64,000 bases of DNA from Alteromonas macleodii (GTDB taxonomy: Bacteria > Pseudomonadota > Gammaproteobacteria > Enterobacterales > Alteromonadaceae). Below are positions 43,809 through 53,824 of this stretch, in pieces. The stretch's first letter is position 1. Each line of letters starts with the position of its first letter. Below the pieces are notes generated by a model, which saw only the letters and a list, made by a program, of their open reading frames with translations, searched no databases and was not told the origin of the DNA. Position numbers and translations under genes: made by a program. The stretch is taken from contig NZ_LR812090.1 in the NCBI RefSeq assembly GCF_903772925.1, positions 1,322,333 to 1,386,332 of the forward strand, in the 5' to 3' direction.

Positions 43809-44268
43809 TGCCAAATTTTGTGCGCACCTAAATCTCGTCGAATTAAGTCTGGCCCTCGCCAATCAAAAGCGTGCCAGACTTTTTATTTAGCTGTGACTTG
43901 CAGAGAATCAAAGACAACTTCAATATTCGTTCAATTCAATACTCCACAAAAGTCTTTCGTATTTTGCGATGACTACCACTTGGAACCTGTCAAAAAAGTC
44001 CTATAATGCAATAGGTGTTTACACTTATTTAACATTGTGAACTAAAAGCTTCATCGCTGCGTAATGTTACCGTCAATCGAGCGGTCTATATTGTTAGTCC
44101 TGTACTTTGGAACCAAAGTAAAGGTTGGCAGGTCGTAAAAGCAGTCAATAAGCGCTTCAATGCTTTCGATGTTTAATAGCTCGATGTAGGCACAGAAAAT
44201 TTTCGCTACTGCTAGGATGCAGAGCATGTTGTGGTACTGGTGCGTACAGTACGAAGAGGAAGAGAGTT
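43809..44268. other. Intergenic region (460 bases) between the condensin-like operon and the TerB-like gene
   Basis: It begins with the operon terminator. The rest is non-coding as far as I can support. A minus-strand frame of 58 codons (44051-44227) lacks a ribosome site and is not called. GGAACCAAAG-type and other short repeats are weak. The promoter of the TerB-like gene must lie in the right half. Confidence 0.5.
43845..43885 (+). terminator. Rho-independent terminator of the condensin-like operon
   Basis: Arms AAGTCTGGC and GCCAGACTT (43845-43853 and 43873-43881) are separated by 19 bases and followed by a T run. It lies 36 bases after the third gene and closes the operon. Confidence 0.75.
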
Positions 44269-44661
44269 ATGCAATTATCAGAACAACAAAGTTTTAACCA
44301 AGCCCTTATCAAGCTTTCAGTTTTACTTTATCAAGTCGATGGAATGGTAACATTGACTGAACAAGACTACCTGAATGCTATGGTTGAATCGTTAGATTGG
44401 CAAAGCCCAATCTGTCGCGAAGCATTTCTAAACGACACTATTTATCAAGCCCGAAAGGCCATTGATACTGGCGATACTGTCACTTTCTTAAAAAGCCTCA
44501 AAAATGACCTATCGTTTGACGCAGACAAAACGTTAGAGGTGGCTATGGCGATTACCGGTATAGATGGTGAGCGAAGTGAAGAAGAAACCGAGCTTCTATC
44601 ATTACTTACTCATAAATTACTCGCCAAGGCATTAGTTTCAGGTAAAGATACATTACAATAA
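44269..44661 (+). CDS. TerB-like protein
   Basis: A 130-residue, fully helical, acidic protein with the internal twofold pattern of the TerB family. The first repeat has LLYQVDGMVTLTEQDYLNAM and the second AMAITGIDGERSEEETELLSLL, each with the (V/I)DG...E metal-binding-like motif. Family members respond to tellurite or envelope stress, but many free-standing ones have no known role. GAGGAAGAGAG precedes the start. It stands alone between the condensin-like operon and a lipoprotein hydrolase gene. Confidence 0.7.
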   Translation: MQLSEQQSFNQALIKLSVLLYQVDGMVTLTEQDYLNAMVESLDWQSPICREAFLNDTIYQARKAIDTGDTVTFLKSLKNDLSFDADKTLEVAMAITGIDGERSEEETELLSLLTHKLLAKALVSGKDTLQ

Positions 44662-44758
44662 TTGCTTTACAGCATCGTAGGTGTCTTTCTAACTAATGCG
44701 AAAAAAGTTGCGCGAGCTAACGCCCCCCAAAGTGCGTCCAGAAGTACAAGAACACTCA

Positions 44759-46009
44759 ATGAAAGCAGCATATTTGTGTGCTGCTTCTCTCTCGCTATTC
44801 ATGTTGAGCGGGTGCTATACATCCCCCAGCTCTCAATTTAGCGCGTCTCAATTTAAGGCAAGTGCACAAGCGTTCCCAGTTGGTGTGCAACCCTTTGACG
44901 ATTATTTAAAAGACGTAGAGGGCTACCTTTTAAAGCACAGGGCATTTATATCCGACAACAAAACGCAAGAAATTACCATGAACATGCCTTTTGAATGTGG
45001 CACACAATACCGCGACATCGGTGTGTTGTTAGTTCATGGCCTTGGCGATTCACCTTATTTCTTTCGCGATGTAGCAAACGCCATGTGTAATGAAGGCATT
45101 CATGTAAGAACCATCTTGTTACCTGGGCATGGCTCAAAGCCAGGGGACATGCTAAACGTTAACTATGAACAATGGCAGGCAGAAACCAATCACCATATAA
45201 AGCTGTTTTCTGAAGAAGTAGATAACCTCTACATTGGGGGGTTCTCAACGGGGGCAAATTTAACCACTATTGCAAGTTTTTCTATGGCTGAAGAGCTCGA
45301 TATTAAGGGGCTAATGCATTTTTCACCGGCCTTTAAGTCACGCTTTTTTGTGACCCGTTTGGCCCCTTATATCGATTCATTGTTTCCTTGGCCGAATGTA
45401 GAAGAGGAGGATAATCCAAGTCGCTATAATTCTACCGCTATGCCAGGGTTCGCTGCCTATCAGGAAAGCGTAAACGTGCTTCAAGAGTTGTTTTCTCAAT
45501 CAGAAGGAAAGCAAACTTTGAACCTTCCTGTGCTAATGGTGGTGGCCGAAAAAGACAGCGTGGTTGATACCAAAAATATTGCTGAACAATTTGGAGACAA
45601 TTTCACTCATCCGCATAAGTGTATATTGTGGCAGGGCGAGAATAAGCCTGAAGTGCCTGATAATACACTCATTATGCAAACCATGAACTTACCCGAGAAA
45701 CGAATTAGTGCAGCTTCTCATATGAGTACACTTTTTTCTGAACATAACACCTTGTATGGAACGGAAAGTAGGTTTCGCATTTGTGACAACGGACAAGGAA
45801 GTGATGCTGAAGCCCGCTGCAAAGCAGGGGAGGAAGTATGGTATGGCCCCTGGGGCTTTGAACCAGAGATAGAGAACACTAATCTTATCAGTGATCAAGA
45901 AAAAAGAGTATATGCAAGGCTCACGTATAACCCTTACTTCGATAGGATGGTAGATCAGCTGCTAGCCTTTACTGGCAAGACTAAGGTTGAAGCCTTTTGT
46001 AAGACCTAG
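44759..46009 (+). CDS. Alpha/beta-hydrolase lipoprotein
   Basis: ATG 44759 gives 416 residues with a proper lipoprotein signal (lipobox LSGC, Cys19); an in-frame extension to 44696 would spoil it. The oxyanion region LVHGLGDSPYFFRD is near residue 90-105, and the nucleophile is the Ser of GGFSTGAN (GxSxG). A likely acid lies in VVAEKDSVVD and the His in ASHMSTLF. It resembles serine hydrolases of the monoglyceride lipase/carboxylesterase kind. Probably anchored to an envelope membrane facing the periplasm. Substrate unknown. Confidence 0.8.
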   Translation: MKAAYLCAASLSLFMLSGCYTSPSSQFSASQFKASAQAFPVGVQPFDDYLKDVEGYLLKHRAFISDNKTQEITMNMPFECGTQYRDIGVLLVHGLGDSPYFFRDVANAMCNEGIHVRTILLPGHGSKPGDMLNVNYEQWQAETNHHIKLFSEEVDNLYIGGFSTGANLTTIASFSMAEELDIKGLMHFSPAFKSRFFVTRLAPYIDSLFPWPNVEEEDNPSRYNSTAMPGFAAYQESVNVLQELFSQSEGKQTLNLPVLMVVAEKDSVVDTKNIAEQFGDNFTHPHKCILWQGENKPEVPDNTLIMQTMNLPEKRISAASHMSTLFSEHNTLYGTESRFRICDNGQGSDAEARCKAGEEVWYGPWGFEPEIENTNLISDQEKRVYARLTYNPYFDRMVDQLLAFTGKTKVEAFCKT

Positions 46010-46072
46010 TAAGAAGTTTAGTCCTCATAATGCGATTTATTTGTCTTTCGTATTTCTGCAGCATTTCAGCTA

Positions 46073-46129
46073 AAAACGCCTAAGCCAGTGCGTAATAACA
46101 ATTGTGTTTGTTACTACGCCCGTGGCTTA
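46073..46129 (-). terminator. Terminator of the RND pump operon
   Basis: A long stem (arms 46081-46101 and 46108-46129, about 18 of 21 positions paired) with a six-base loop is followed on the minus strand by GGCGTTTTTAGC. It lies about 150 bases beyond the RND gene and may also stop the convergent hydrolase transcript. Confidence 0.65.
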
Positions 46130-46275
46130 GACGTCTCTTTTACTTCTTAACGCTCTCTGACTGGCAAAGCGTCTATCTATTCTCGATCTGAAAAGGGGGT
46201 ATGCTCAGAGTGAGCAAGTAAACACGCCTCAAACATCGCTTAGATAGGCACTGCGTCTACCCAAGCGGGAATTTT

Positions 46276-49200
46276 CTAAGAGTGCTGTGCGTTAGCTTCT
46301 TCCATCTCTCTTTCAAGCTTAGCGCTTTCATCTGCACGAGGTTTGGTGAAGCGTGCTAGTGCTAGGTAAAGTACAGGCGTAAGGTAAAGAGTAAATACTA
46401 CCGCGATACCCAGCCCGCCGAACACTACCCAACCAATTGCATTACGTGCTTCAGCACCTGCACCCGTAGATAGAATCAAGGGCAGACCACCTAGAATTGT
46501 AGATACCAAGGTCATCATAATGGGGCGTAAGCGCACTTTGCCTGCTTCAACAATAGCATCATAGATATCATAACCTTTATCGCGAAGCTGGTCGGCAAAC
46601 TCAATCAATAGAATAGCATTTTTGGCAAGTAGGCCAATTAACATAACTAATCCAATTTGCGAGTAAATGTTAATGCTAGTGCCGGTTAAAAACAGCGCAT
46701 AAACCGCGGCAGCAATACCAAAGGGCACGGTAAGCATAACTACAACAGCGCTATTCACACTTTCAAATTGGGCAGCTAGTACAAGCAATACAATAACAAA
46801 GGCTAAGATATAGGTTAGGGCAACCTGCTTAGAGGTTTCTTCAAAGGTTTGTGCTTCACCTAAAAAGACCAATCCAACGCCATCGGGCAAAGTATCAAGC
46901 GCTAGCGTGCGTATTTGATCTACCACCTCACTAAGTGCCACATCTTCTGGCAGTTCCATTTCCACTTTTATCGCCCGTCGCTGGGCTTGACGTTCTAGTT
47001 CAGCAGCAACGCCTTCTTCGCTAATAAATGCCACACTAGAAAGCGGTACTAAATTTCCATCAACGCTTTTTACATACAGGCTGGTTAGCTCGGACGGGTC
47101 TAGCGTACTGCGATTATTCGTTTGCAGCATAATAGGAATAGCTTGGTCGCCTACGTTTAAATCGGCAATGTCATCGCCATTAACGGCAGCACGCAGCGTA
47201 CTGGCGATGTCGGTAAGCGGCACGCCTAATTCCTCTGCACGACGGCGGTCTATATTTACACGCATCTGTGGTTGAGTAGGGTCATAGCTAATTCTGGGTC
47301 TGCCAAGCTCGGGCAGTTTTTCTTCAAGCTGACGGGAAAAGTTTTGCGCTGCTAGAAAAATGTTTTCATAGGTATCACCGGTAAGCGCAATTTCTAAACC
47401 GCCACCTTGACCGCGCAAATTAAGGCTATTGCCACCAAAGGCGTTACCAGGAGCACCGGGTATTTGCTGTAGTTTAGGGCGAATTTCGTTTACGACATCT
47501 TGAAGTGATTTATCCCGTTCATCCCAATGCTTAAGTGGAGCGGTAATAAATACAATGTTCGGATCCCAAGAGCCAACAACGGTGTAAATCGAATCTATGG
47601 TGCCGTTTTCAACATAAGGTAGCAGCAGCTCTTCCATCTTTTCAGCTTGTCTATCCATAAAGTTCAGCCCTGCGCCATCAGGGCCGCGGGCAAATATACG
47701 AATTGTGCCTCTATCTTCGCTTGGCAAAAGCTCATTATCGATATTTTGTGACAATATATAAGCACCACCGCCAGCGGCTAGACTAAGTATGCCCACGACC
47801 CATCCATACTTAAGGGCTTTTAGCAGTGAAGCTTGATATACACCAAGGCAGGCATTACCAAAGCGTCCAAAGGTTTTACTAAACAAGCCATCGCTTTTTG
47901 TCTCTTTCACCTTAAGGCGCGCGGTAAGCGCAGGTACCAAGGAAAGTGCAACAAAAGAGGAGATAACAACTGCACCAGCTAATACGCCACCAAACTCTCT
48001 AAACAAACGCCCTGCGGTAGAGGGAAGGAAAGCGATAGGTATAAATACAGAAGCAAGCACAGCGGTGGTTGCCACTACGGCAAAAAACACTTCACGTGTG
48101 CCAATTACGGCAGCAGCACGAGCACCTAACCCCATACTTCTTCGACGCTGAATATTTTCAGAAACAACAATCGCATCGTCCACAATCATACCCGTGGCCA
48201 AAACAAGGGCGAGCAGGGTAAGAATGTTAATTGAAAATCCCATGCCCCAAATAATTGCCAAGGCACCTGCTAGCGATACAGGAATAGAAAGCGATGGAAC
48301 AATGGTCGCACGCCAAGAACCAATAAACACCAGTAACGTCACTACTACTAAAGCAACGGTAAGGCTAAGCGATATCACAACTTCTTTCACAGAATCTCTA
48401 ATAAACTCCGCGTCGTCAGCCGTTACGGTGATGTGCATGTCAGTGAAGCGCTTGTCTAGGTCTTTGACCATGGCTAGCACTTCATCAGAAATTTCTATGG
48501 TGTTAGAGCTAGCTTGTCGAATGACACCTACACCGATAACTGGTGTGCCATCTAAGCGAACCACGCTGGTGGTATCGGCGGGGCCAAAATAAACACTGGC
48601 GACATCATTAATGCGAATATCGCCACTTACAACAATGTTGCCAACATCTTCTGCGCTGACTGACGTTGCATCAGCGCGCACAATAAGCGCCTGTTCTGCC
48701 GACTGTATACTGCCTGCCGGAACATCAAAAGGCGCGAGCGATAAGGCGTCGGCTATATCACTCATGGAAAGACTAAAGCTCGTGAGGCGAAGTGGGTCAA
48801 CGGATACGCGCAAGACACGTTCTCTATCGCCGTTTAAGGTAACGTCCGCAACACCGGGAATGCTGAGAAACAAAGGCGCTACGTCTGTATCAACTCGCTC
48901 AGTGAGTGTTTCCATATCCAGGGTATCACTAGAAATAGCAAGGCTAACTACCGCTTGAGCATCGCTGTCTGCGCGAATGATTGCCACTTGCTCTACGTCC
49001 TCAGGAAGTTGACGCTGTACGCGACTTACTGATTCACGTACTTCATTGGCTGCATCTTCTAAGTTGACGCCAGGGCGAAACTCTACACGTACGCGTGCAG
49101 AGTTTTCTTCGCTTTGCGCGTATATGTTTTTCACACCGCTAACGCGGGCAACTGCACCTTCCAGTCGACCCGTAACTTCTGCATCTACGGTTTCAGGGGA

Positions 49201-49392
49201 AGCGCCGGGAAATTGCGCTGTAACCGTAACGCGAGGGGTATCAACATCGGGGAGTTCTCGAACCTCAAGCCCGCTTAAAGCGCCAAGGCCTGCAATGGCA
49301 ATAAGCAGGTTTAGAACAACAATTAAAACTGGGCGTCGTATTGAGAGTGAGGGAAGATCACTGACTGAAGACGATAGATTTGGATCACTCAC
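46276..49392 (-). CDS. RND-family efflux transporter inner-membrane subunit (HAE1-type)
   Basis: A 1038-residue pump subunit starting at GTG 49392. It has the standard twelve membrane segments and two large periplasmic loops. The proton-relay Asp pair is in GMIVDDAIVVSENIQRR, and QFPGASPETVDAEVTGRLE and IPFGIAAAVYALFLTG-like C-terminal half motifs are typical. It should export hydrophobic drugs or similar compounds with an adaptor and an outer-membrane channel. The adaptor gene lies directly upstream and overlaps by eight bases; no TolC-like gene is next to it. Confidence 0.95.
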   Translation of the reverse strand: MSDPNLSSSVSDLPSLSIRRPVLIVVLNLLIAIAGLGALSGLEVRELPDVDTPRVTVTAQFPGASPETVDAEVTGRLEGAVARVSGVKNIYAQSEENSARVRVEFRPGVNLEDAANEVRESVSRVQRQLPEDVEQVAIIRADSDAQAVVSLAISSDTLDMETLTERVDTDVAPLFLSIPGVADVTLNGDRERVLRVSVDPLRLTSFSLSMSDIADALSLAPFDVPAGSIQSAEQALIVRADATSVSAEDVGNIVVSGDIRINDVASVYFGPADTTSVVRLDGTPVIGVGVIRQASSNTIEISDEVLAMVKDLDKRFTDMHITVTADDAEFIRDSVKEVVISLSLTVALVVVTLLVFIGSWRATIVPSLSIPVSLAGALAIIWGMGFSINILTLLALVLATGMIVDDAIVVSENIQRRRSMGLGARAAAVIGTREVFFAVVATTAVLASVFIPIAFLPSTAGRLFREFGGVLAGAVVISSFVALSLVPALTARLKVKETKSDGLFSKTFGRFGNACLGVYQASLLKALKYGWVVGILSLAAGGGAYILSQNIDNELLPSEDRGTIRIFARGPDGAGLNFMDRQAEKMEELLLPYVENGTIDSIYTVVGSWDPNIVFITAPLKHWDERDKSLQDVVNEIRPKLQQIPGAPGNAFGGNSLNLRGQGGGLEIALTGDTYENIFLAAQNFSRQLEEKLPELGRPRISYDPTQPQMRVNIDRRRAEELGVPLTDIASTLRAAVNGDDIADLNVGDQAIPIMLQTNNRSTLDPSELTSLYVKSVDGNLVPLSSVAFISEEGVAAELERQAQRRAIKVEMELPEDVALSEVVDQIRTLALDTLPDGVGLVFLGEAQTFEETSKQVALTYILAFVIVLLVLAAQFESVNSAVVVMLTVPFGIAAAVYALFLTGTSINIYSQIGLVMLIGLLAKNAILLIEFADQLRDKGYDIYDAIVEAGKVRLRPIMMTLVSTILGGLPLILSTGAGAEARNAIGWVVFGGLGIAVVFTLYLTPVLYLALARFTKPRADESAKLEREMEEANAQHS

Positions 49393-50443
49393 CTTGAGGC
49401 CCTCCGGCCAATTCAGTAGTAATTTCCTGGCCTGTACGTAAGCGCTGTACGCCTTCTGAAATTAATGCGTCGCCTTCTTCAATATCGCCGGATACTAAGA
49501 TAGTTCCTCTTAAACGCTGATGGACACTTACATCCACCCGTTTGGCTTTCCCATCTTCAGCAAGCCAAATATACGCACCGGTTGCTCCCCACAGTAACGC
49601 GGCTTCAGGCACGGCAGCGTAGCGATCACCTTCAATGCTCAAATTAACCCTAAAACTCATACCCGGACGGAATTTATCAGATGAGTTATCTAATAGTGCG
49701 CGTGCACGAAGGGTGCGGTCAGCTTCATTAATACGAGAATCGACTTGCGCTATTTCGGCTTTCACCAGTTGTTCTTTATCGCTCCAAGGTTCAAGTGTGA
49801 CGCTCGGTGCATTTAGCAAAACAGGAAGGGCAGCTTCAGGAGCTTTGAAATTGATAAAAAGCTTGCTTCTATTATCGAGGGTGGTGATAACCGTTTGTTC
49901 GTTAATCCGGTCTCCAACCTCTACGTCAGTAATACCAACAATGCCGTCAAAAGGCGCGACAATATGTCTGTCTTCTAAATCTGCTTTCGCTTCTTCTAAT
50001 GCGACCTCAGCAAGGTCGCGCTGAGTGCGTGCTAGGTCTAGTTCGCTAACGGGCACTGCACCTTGCTTATAGCTTGAGGCTAAGCGCTCTACCGTACGCT
50101 GGGCATCTTCTAAAGTAAGCTTAGCGCGCTTTAAGGCAGTTTGTTGCCGTCTATCATCAAGGCGAACCAGAACCTTACCTTTCTCCACCGATTGGCCCGG
50201 TACGAAGTTGATTTCCGTTACTTCATCAGAAACGGCAGGGTATAACACAATAGAGCGCACGGCTTCAGCACTGCCAACAGCTTCTACTTTTCGTGTTTCG
50301 TTCATAAATTGAATGGGCTTGGTCACAACAAGCTTCGCTTGTCTATCTCCCATAAACTGCGCGTTCGCAGTTGGTACCATCACTAAAAAAAGAGCACAAA
50401 GACGTGTCCATGTCTTTAATGCATCATAGACTGAATATTTCAT
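49385..50443 (-). CDS. RND efflux periplasmic adaptor (membrane fusion protein)
   Basis: A 352-residue protein with a signal sequence (about 1-28, ending ANA). The biotinyl-lipoyl-like domain (GQSVEKGKVLVRLDD and later VAPFDGIVGITDVEVGDRI) flanks a helical hairpin (about 110-160). Then a beta-barrel and a membrane-proximal domain (ALLWGATGAYIWLAEDGKAKRVDV) follow. It links the inner-membrane pump to an outer-membrane channel. It is the first gene of a two-gene operon with the RND transporter. Confidence 0.92.
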   Translation of the reverse strand: MKYSVYDALKTWTRLCALFLVMVPTANAQFMGDRQAKLVVTKPIQFMNETRKVEAVGSAEAVRSIVLYPAVSDEVTEINFVPGQSVEKGKVLVRLDDRRQQTALKRAKLTLEDAQRTVERLASSYKQGAVPVSELDLARTQRDLAEVALEEAKADLEDRHIVAPFDGIVGITDVEVGDRINEQTVITTLDNRSKLFINFKAPEAALPVLLNAPSVTLEPWSDKEQLVKAEIAQVDSRINEADRTLRARALLDNSSDKFRPGMSFRVNLSIEGDRYAAVPEAALLWGATGAYIWLAEDGKAKRVDVSVHQRLRGTILVSGDIEEGDALISEGVQRLRTGQEITTELAGGPQGE

Positions 50444-50585
50444 TTTAAACCCGTAGCGTTAGTTAAGTTTACTCTGCTCGTCGCTGTAGAGAGCGGTAAA
50501 CCCTTTATTTTTGTATGACCAAAACGGATGTTTAATAGCCGATTGGTTAACCTAATTGTTTGTACCGTATAGCACCACAGGCGGT

Positions 50586-52400
50586 TCAGCTAAGCAATTG
50601 CAGTTCAGCGTATTCCCTGTACAGGGTATCGCTTTTCATCAAAGTAGCGTGATTGCCACTTCCCACAACTTGACCTTTATCCATGACCAGAATACGGTCT
50701 GCATGCTGTACCGTGGCTAAACGATGGGCAATGACAATGCTTGTTTTACCTACCATTAATCTATCAATGGCTTGCTGAACCATACGCTCACTCATAGCAT
50801 CAAGGGCACTTGTTGCTTCATCAAGAAGTAAGATTGGTCGGTCGGCTAAAATAGCGCGCGCTATAGCGATACGCTGTTTTTGCCCACCAGAAAGCTTTAC
50901 GCCCCTTTCGCCTAACTGAGTGCTATAACGTTCATCAAGGCTATCAATAAATTCGTGAGCAAAGGCTTGCTTTGCCGCATTTACAACGGCTTCATCAGAG
51001 GCTTCAGGACTGCCATAACGAATGTTCTCCATCACAGTATCTGCAAACACCACGGGCTCTTGAGTGACTATCGCAATATGTCGCCTTAATACATCAACGG
51101 GCATTTTATTAATCGGCATCCCGTTAAACAGAATTTGCCCGCTGTTTGGGTCGTAAAAACGCATTAGCAATTGAAAGAGGGTGGTTTTGCCTGCGCCACT
51201 CGCGCCAACTAAAGCAAGGCGTTCTCCAGCTTTTATATCAATGTTCAAGTTATCAAACAAAGGTTTACTATCTGGATATGCAAAGGAAACTTTGTCCAAC
51301 TGAATTCGAGGGGCAGCCTTGGAAATTGAAACCTTATTTTCAACCTCTTTGACGTTAGATTCCACTGTGTGCTTAGGCTCGGTAATTTTGTTCGCCTCAT
51401 CTGATACAGGTTTAATAACTGACTCAGTAGTAAATAGTTCGTATAAACGCTCGCTCGCCCCCACACCGCGCTGCACTTCGCCTATGACTTCACTAATAGT
51501 AGCCACACTGCCGCCAGCCATAACGGCATAGAAAAGAAAGGCAGAAAGTTCGCCTACTGTCATGGTTCCGTCGAGTACTTGCCTTGCGCCTACCCACGCA
51601 ATAAAAATAATAGCTGTCATGCTGATACACATAATACAGCCAATCAGCAATGAACGGTAATGAATACGCTTTTTGGCTACGTCCATGGCAAGCTCAACTT
51701 TTCTCGAAAAATGCAGGCGCTCAGCATTTTCGGCGGTGTAAGCTTGTACGGTCATTATTTCATGTAAACTTTCATCAATACGCGCGCCTAGGTCTGCCAC
51801 TTTATCTTGGCTTGCTTTTGCATAACGACGAACTTGGGGCGCGAGTACTTTAATTGGAACGAGTACTGCCGGCACGGCAACAATTACACAAAACGTCAGC
51901 AGTGGGCTGGAAAAGGTCATTAACGCCAATGCACCTACAAAGGTAACAATAGAACGCAACGTCATGGATAAGCTCATTCCCACTACGGTTTGGATGATTG
52001 TCGTATCGCTGGTAAAGCGAGATATTACTTCTCCTGTTCGAAGCTCTGCGAAAAATGACGGCGGAAGCGAGAGAAGATGCGCATATACTTGGTTTCTAAT
52101 GTCAGCGCTAACTCGTTCGCCAAGCCAAGTCATTAAATAAAAGCGCGCATAAGTTGCCAAACAGGCGATGAAAGTTATTGCAAGCACCATAACCGTCGCT
52201 TTGTTTAAGGTGTCGGCAGCATTTTCGATAAAGCCGCTATCTATTGCGTATTTAATGCCTTGTCCAAGCAGAAGCCATGCGATAGCTGCGGTAAAAAGGG
52301 CAATGACAGCGCCTACAACTCGCGTTTTATATTGAAGTAAATGTGAGCCAATCCACTGTAAGACTTGCTTTGTTGATACGGTTGGTAGCGGTGTCGTCAA
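50586..52400 (-). CDS. ABC exporter, fused membrane and ATPase domains (MsbA-like half transporter)
   Basis: A 604-residue protein starting at TTG 52400, with GAGG at an ideal distance. The six-segment membrane domain (about 15-310) is followed by an unusually charged linker (about 330-365) and the ATPase domain (about 368-600). Walker A GASGAGKTT, signature LSGGQKQRIAIARAIL, Walker B PILLLDEATSALD and the switch His in IVIAHRL are all intact. It probably works as a homodimer that exports a lipid or hydrophobic compound. It stands alone, next to the RND pump operon. I would not call it MsbA itself, since that gene normally precedes lpxK. Confidence 0.9.
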   Translation of the reverse strand: MTTPLPTVSTKQVLQWIGSHLLQYKTRVVGAVIALFTAAIAWLLLGQGIKYAIDSGFIENAADTLNKATVMVLAITFIACLATYARFYLMTWLGERVSADIRNQVYAHLLSLPPSFFAELRTGEVISRFTSDTTIIQTVVGMSLSMTLRSIVTFVGALALMTFSSPLLTFCVIVAVPAVLVPIKVLAPQVRRYAKASQDKVADLGARIDESLHEIMTVQAYTAENAERLHFSRKVELAMDVAKKRIHYRSLLIGCIMCISMTAIIFIAWVGARQVLDGTMTVGELSAFLFYAVMAGGSVATISEVIGEVQRGVGASERLYELFTTESVIKPVSDEANKITEPKHTVESNVKEVENKVSISKAAPRIQLDKVSFAYPDSKPLFDNLNIDIKAGERLALVGASGAGKTTLFQLLMRFYDPNSGQILFNGMPINKMPVDVLRRHIAIVTQEPVVFADTVMENIRYGSPEASDEAVVNAAKQAFAHEFIDSLDERYSTQLGERGVKLSGGQKQRIAIARAILADRPILLLDEATSALDAMSERMVQQAIDRLMVGKTSIVIAHRLATVQHADRILVMDKGQVVGSGNHATLMKSDTLYREYAELQLLS

Positions 52401-52657
52401 AATTACCTCGTTGCGTGCATTACTTCTTTATAGCGCTGTTTTTAAAGCGCCATTTGACATCGATGATTGGATTATACGGTAAAGTGTGTACATTGGACGT
52501 AACCAATGCGACTACAGCGACAGTATCTACGCTGAGATGAGAATTGAGTGAAGCAATAAACGAGTAACGCAGCTAATTAATAAAGCTAAATATAGTTAGC
52601 GTTAACTTGAGTGAAAAATTAAGTGTTTTCGTTAGGCAGCGGCCGGCAAAGGTAACA

Positions 52658-53335
52658 ATGATGGAAGAGAAGCGAACTTTATATTACGTGCACGACCCAA
52701 TGTGCAGCTGGTGTTGGGCGTTTGTTCCCACTTGGGAAAAAATACAAAGTGACTTGCCCAATGATATTGAGGTTGTCTATTTGCTTGGCGGTCTTGCACC
52801 AGATAGTGATGTACCGATGCCTGAACAAATGAAGCTTACAATTGCTGGATACTGGAAAACTATTCAAGAACGAGTGCCAGGCACCCAGTTTAATTACGAC
52901 TTTTGGACACAATGTCAGCCCCGCCGTTCTACCTATCCTTCGTGTCGAGCAGTTATTGCGGCAAAAGCTCAGGCTAAAGATAGTGGAGAAGCTAAAATAT
53001 TAGAGAAGGCAATGATCAAGGCAATTCAAGAAGGGTACTACTTGAACGCAAGAAACCCCTCGGATTTTGATACCTTGATAGCATTTGCTGAAGAAATAGG
53101 GCTTGATGTCGAGCGCTTTAGATTAGCGCTTAACAGTGCAAGTACAGTTGAGAAACTTAACGAAGAAATGCATATGGCTCGTAGTATCGGCGCTCAAGGG
53201 TTCCCTAGTTTAATACTCAAATCTAACAAACTCTTTGAGACAGAAGAGACAGAGTCACAAGAGCTTAAAAACGTACAGTGGGAAAACGTTCCCTACGACT
53301 ATAATGACGCAAGTGTAACCTTGCGCCACCTATAA
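52658..53335 (+). CDS. DsbA-family thioredoxin-like protein (FrnE subfamily)
   Basis: ATG 52658 behind AAAGG gives 225 residues; an upstream frame to 52607 is open but has no ribosome site. The redox motif is CSWC (Cys16, Cys19) in DPMCSWCWAF, followed by a helical insert and a second thioredoxin-like strand GFPSLIL with the usual cis-Pro. No signal peptide is present, so it is probably cytoplasmic, as are FrnE-type oxidoreductases. It stands alone upstream of rpsP. Confidence 0.8.
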   Translation: MMEEKRTLYYVHDPMCSWCWAFVPTWEKIQSDLPNDIEVVYLLGGLAPDSDVPMPEQMKLTIAGYWKTIQERVPGTQFNYDFWTQCQPRRSTYPSCRAVIAAKAQAKDSGEAKILEKAMIKAIQEGYYLNARNPSDFDTLIAFAEEIGLDVERFRLALNSASTVEKLNEEMHMARSIGAQGFPSLILKSNKLFETEETESQELKNVQWENVPYDYNDASVTLRHL

Positions 53336-53339
53336 CCGT

Positions 53340-53366
53340 CGTTTAAAAATGGGATAGGTTTAAACG
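53340..53366 (+). terminator. Hairpin after the FrnE-like gene
   Basis: A perfect eight-base stem CGTTTAAA/TTTAAACG with an eleven-base loop lies four bases after the stop. It is AT-rich and lacks a strong T tract, so it is a weak terminator at best. Confidence 0.35.
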
Positions 53367-53434
53367 GTGCCTTCTTTGCATTGTTCTAATCGCGTATTAC
53401 CAACAAAATATTATAAGTTAAACAAGACTTTTAC

Positions 53435-53462
53435 TTGCATTGAACGGTGATATCCGTATAAT
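53435..53462 (+). promoter_or_regulatory. Sigma-70 type promoter of the rpsP operon
   Basis: TTGCAT (53435-53440) and a perfect TATAAT (53457-53462) are 16 bases apart, about 90 bases upstream of rpsP. The sequence between it and rpsP forms a GC-start leader. Confidence 0.65.
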
Positions 53463-53549
53463 TCGGCGGCCTTCCAATTGGCGTCTAATTTTTAGTCGTT
53501 AAATGAAGGCTTAAGTTAACGGTAACGCTACAACGAGTTTGAGGCATTT

Positions 53550-53801
53550 ATGGTTACTATTCGTTTACAGCGTGGTGGCGCGAAAAAGCGTCCATTTTAT
53601 CAACTAGTGGTGGCTGATAGCCGTCGTGCAAGAAACGGTCGTTTCATTGAAAACATCGGTTTCTTCAACCCAACTGCACAAGGTCAAGCGGAACGTCTTC
53701 GCGTAGATCTAGAGCGTGTAGATTACTGGGTTGGCGTAGGCGCGAGCTTATCAGAGCGCGTTTCTAGCTTGGTAAAAGAAGCGAAAAAATCTGCAGCGTA
53801 A
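53550..53801 (+). CDS. rpsP: 30S ribosomal protein bS16
   Basis: An 83-residue small-subunit protein with the full S16 sequence from [40 protein letters not shown]. Start ATG 53550 behind GAGG. It is the first gene of the conserved rpsP-rimM-trmD-rplS operon, in which two ribosomal proteins bracket a ribosome-maturation factor and a tRNA methyltransferase. Confidence 0.99.
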   Translation: MVTIRLQRGGAKKRPFYQLVVADSRRARNGRFIENIGFFNPTAQGQAERLRVDLERVDYWVGVGASLSERVSSLVKEAKKSAA

Positions 53802-53824
53802 GCTGTTATTAACTGGTGGTATAG

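Noticed and set aside
44051..44227. Open minus-strand frame of 58 codons in the gap before the TerB-like gene
   Set aside because: No ribosome binding site, Cys-rich and unlike a signal peptide or any known family; probably a chance open frame.
48194..49441. Several plus-strand frames of 115-132 codons antisense to the RND pump
   Set aside because: They are antisense shadows of the strongly coding RND gene; none has a ribosome site or a family match.
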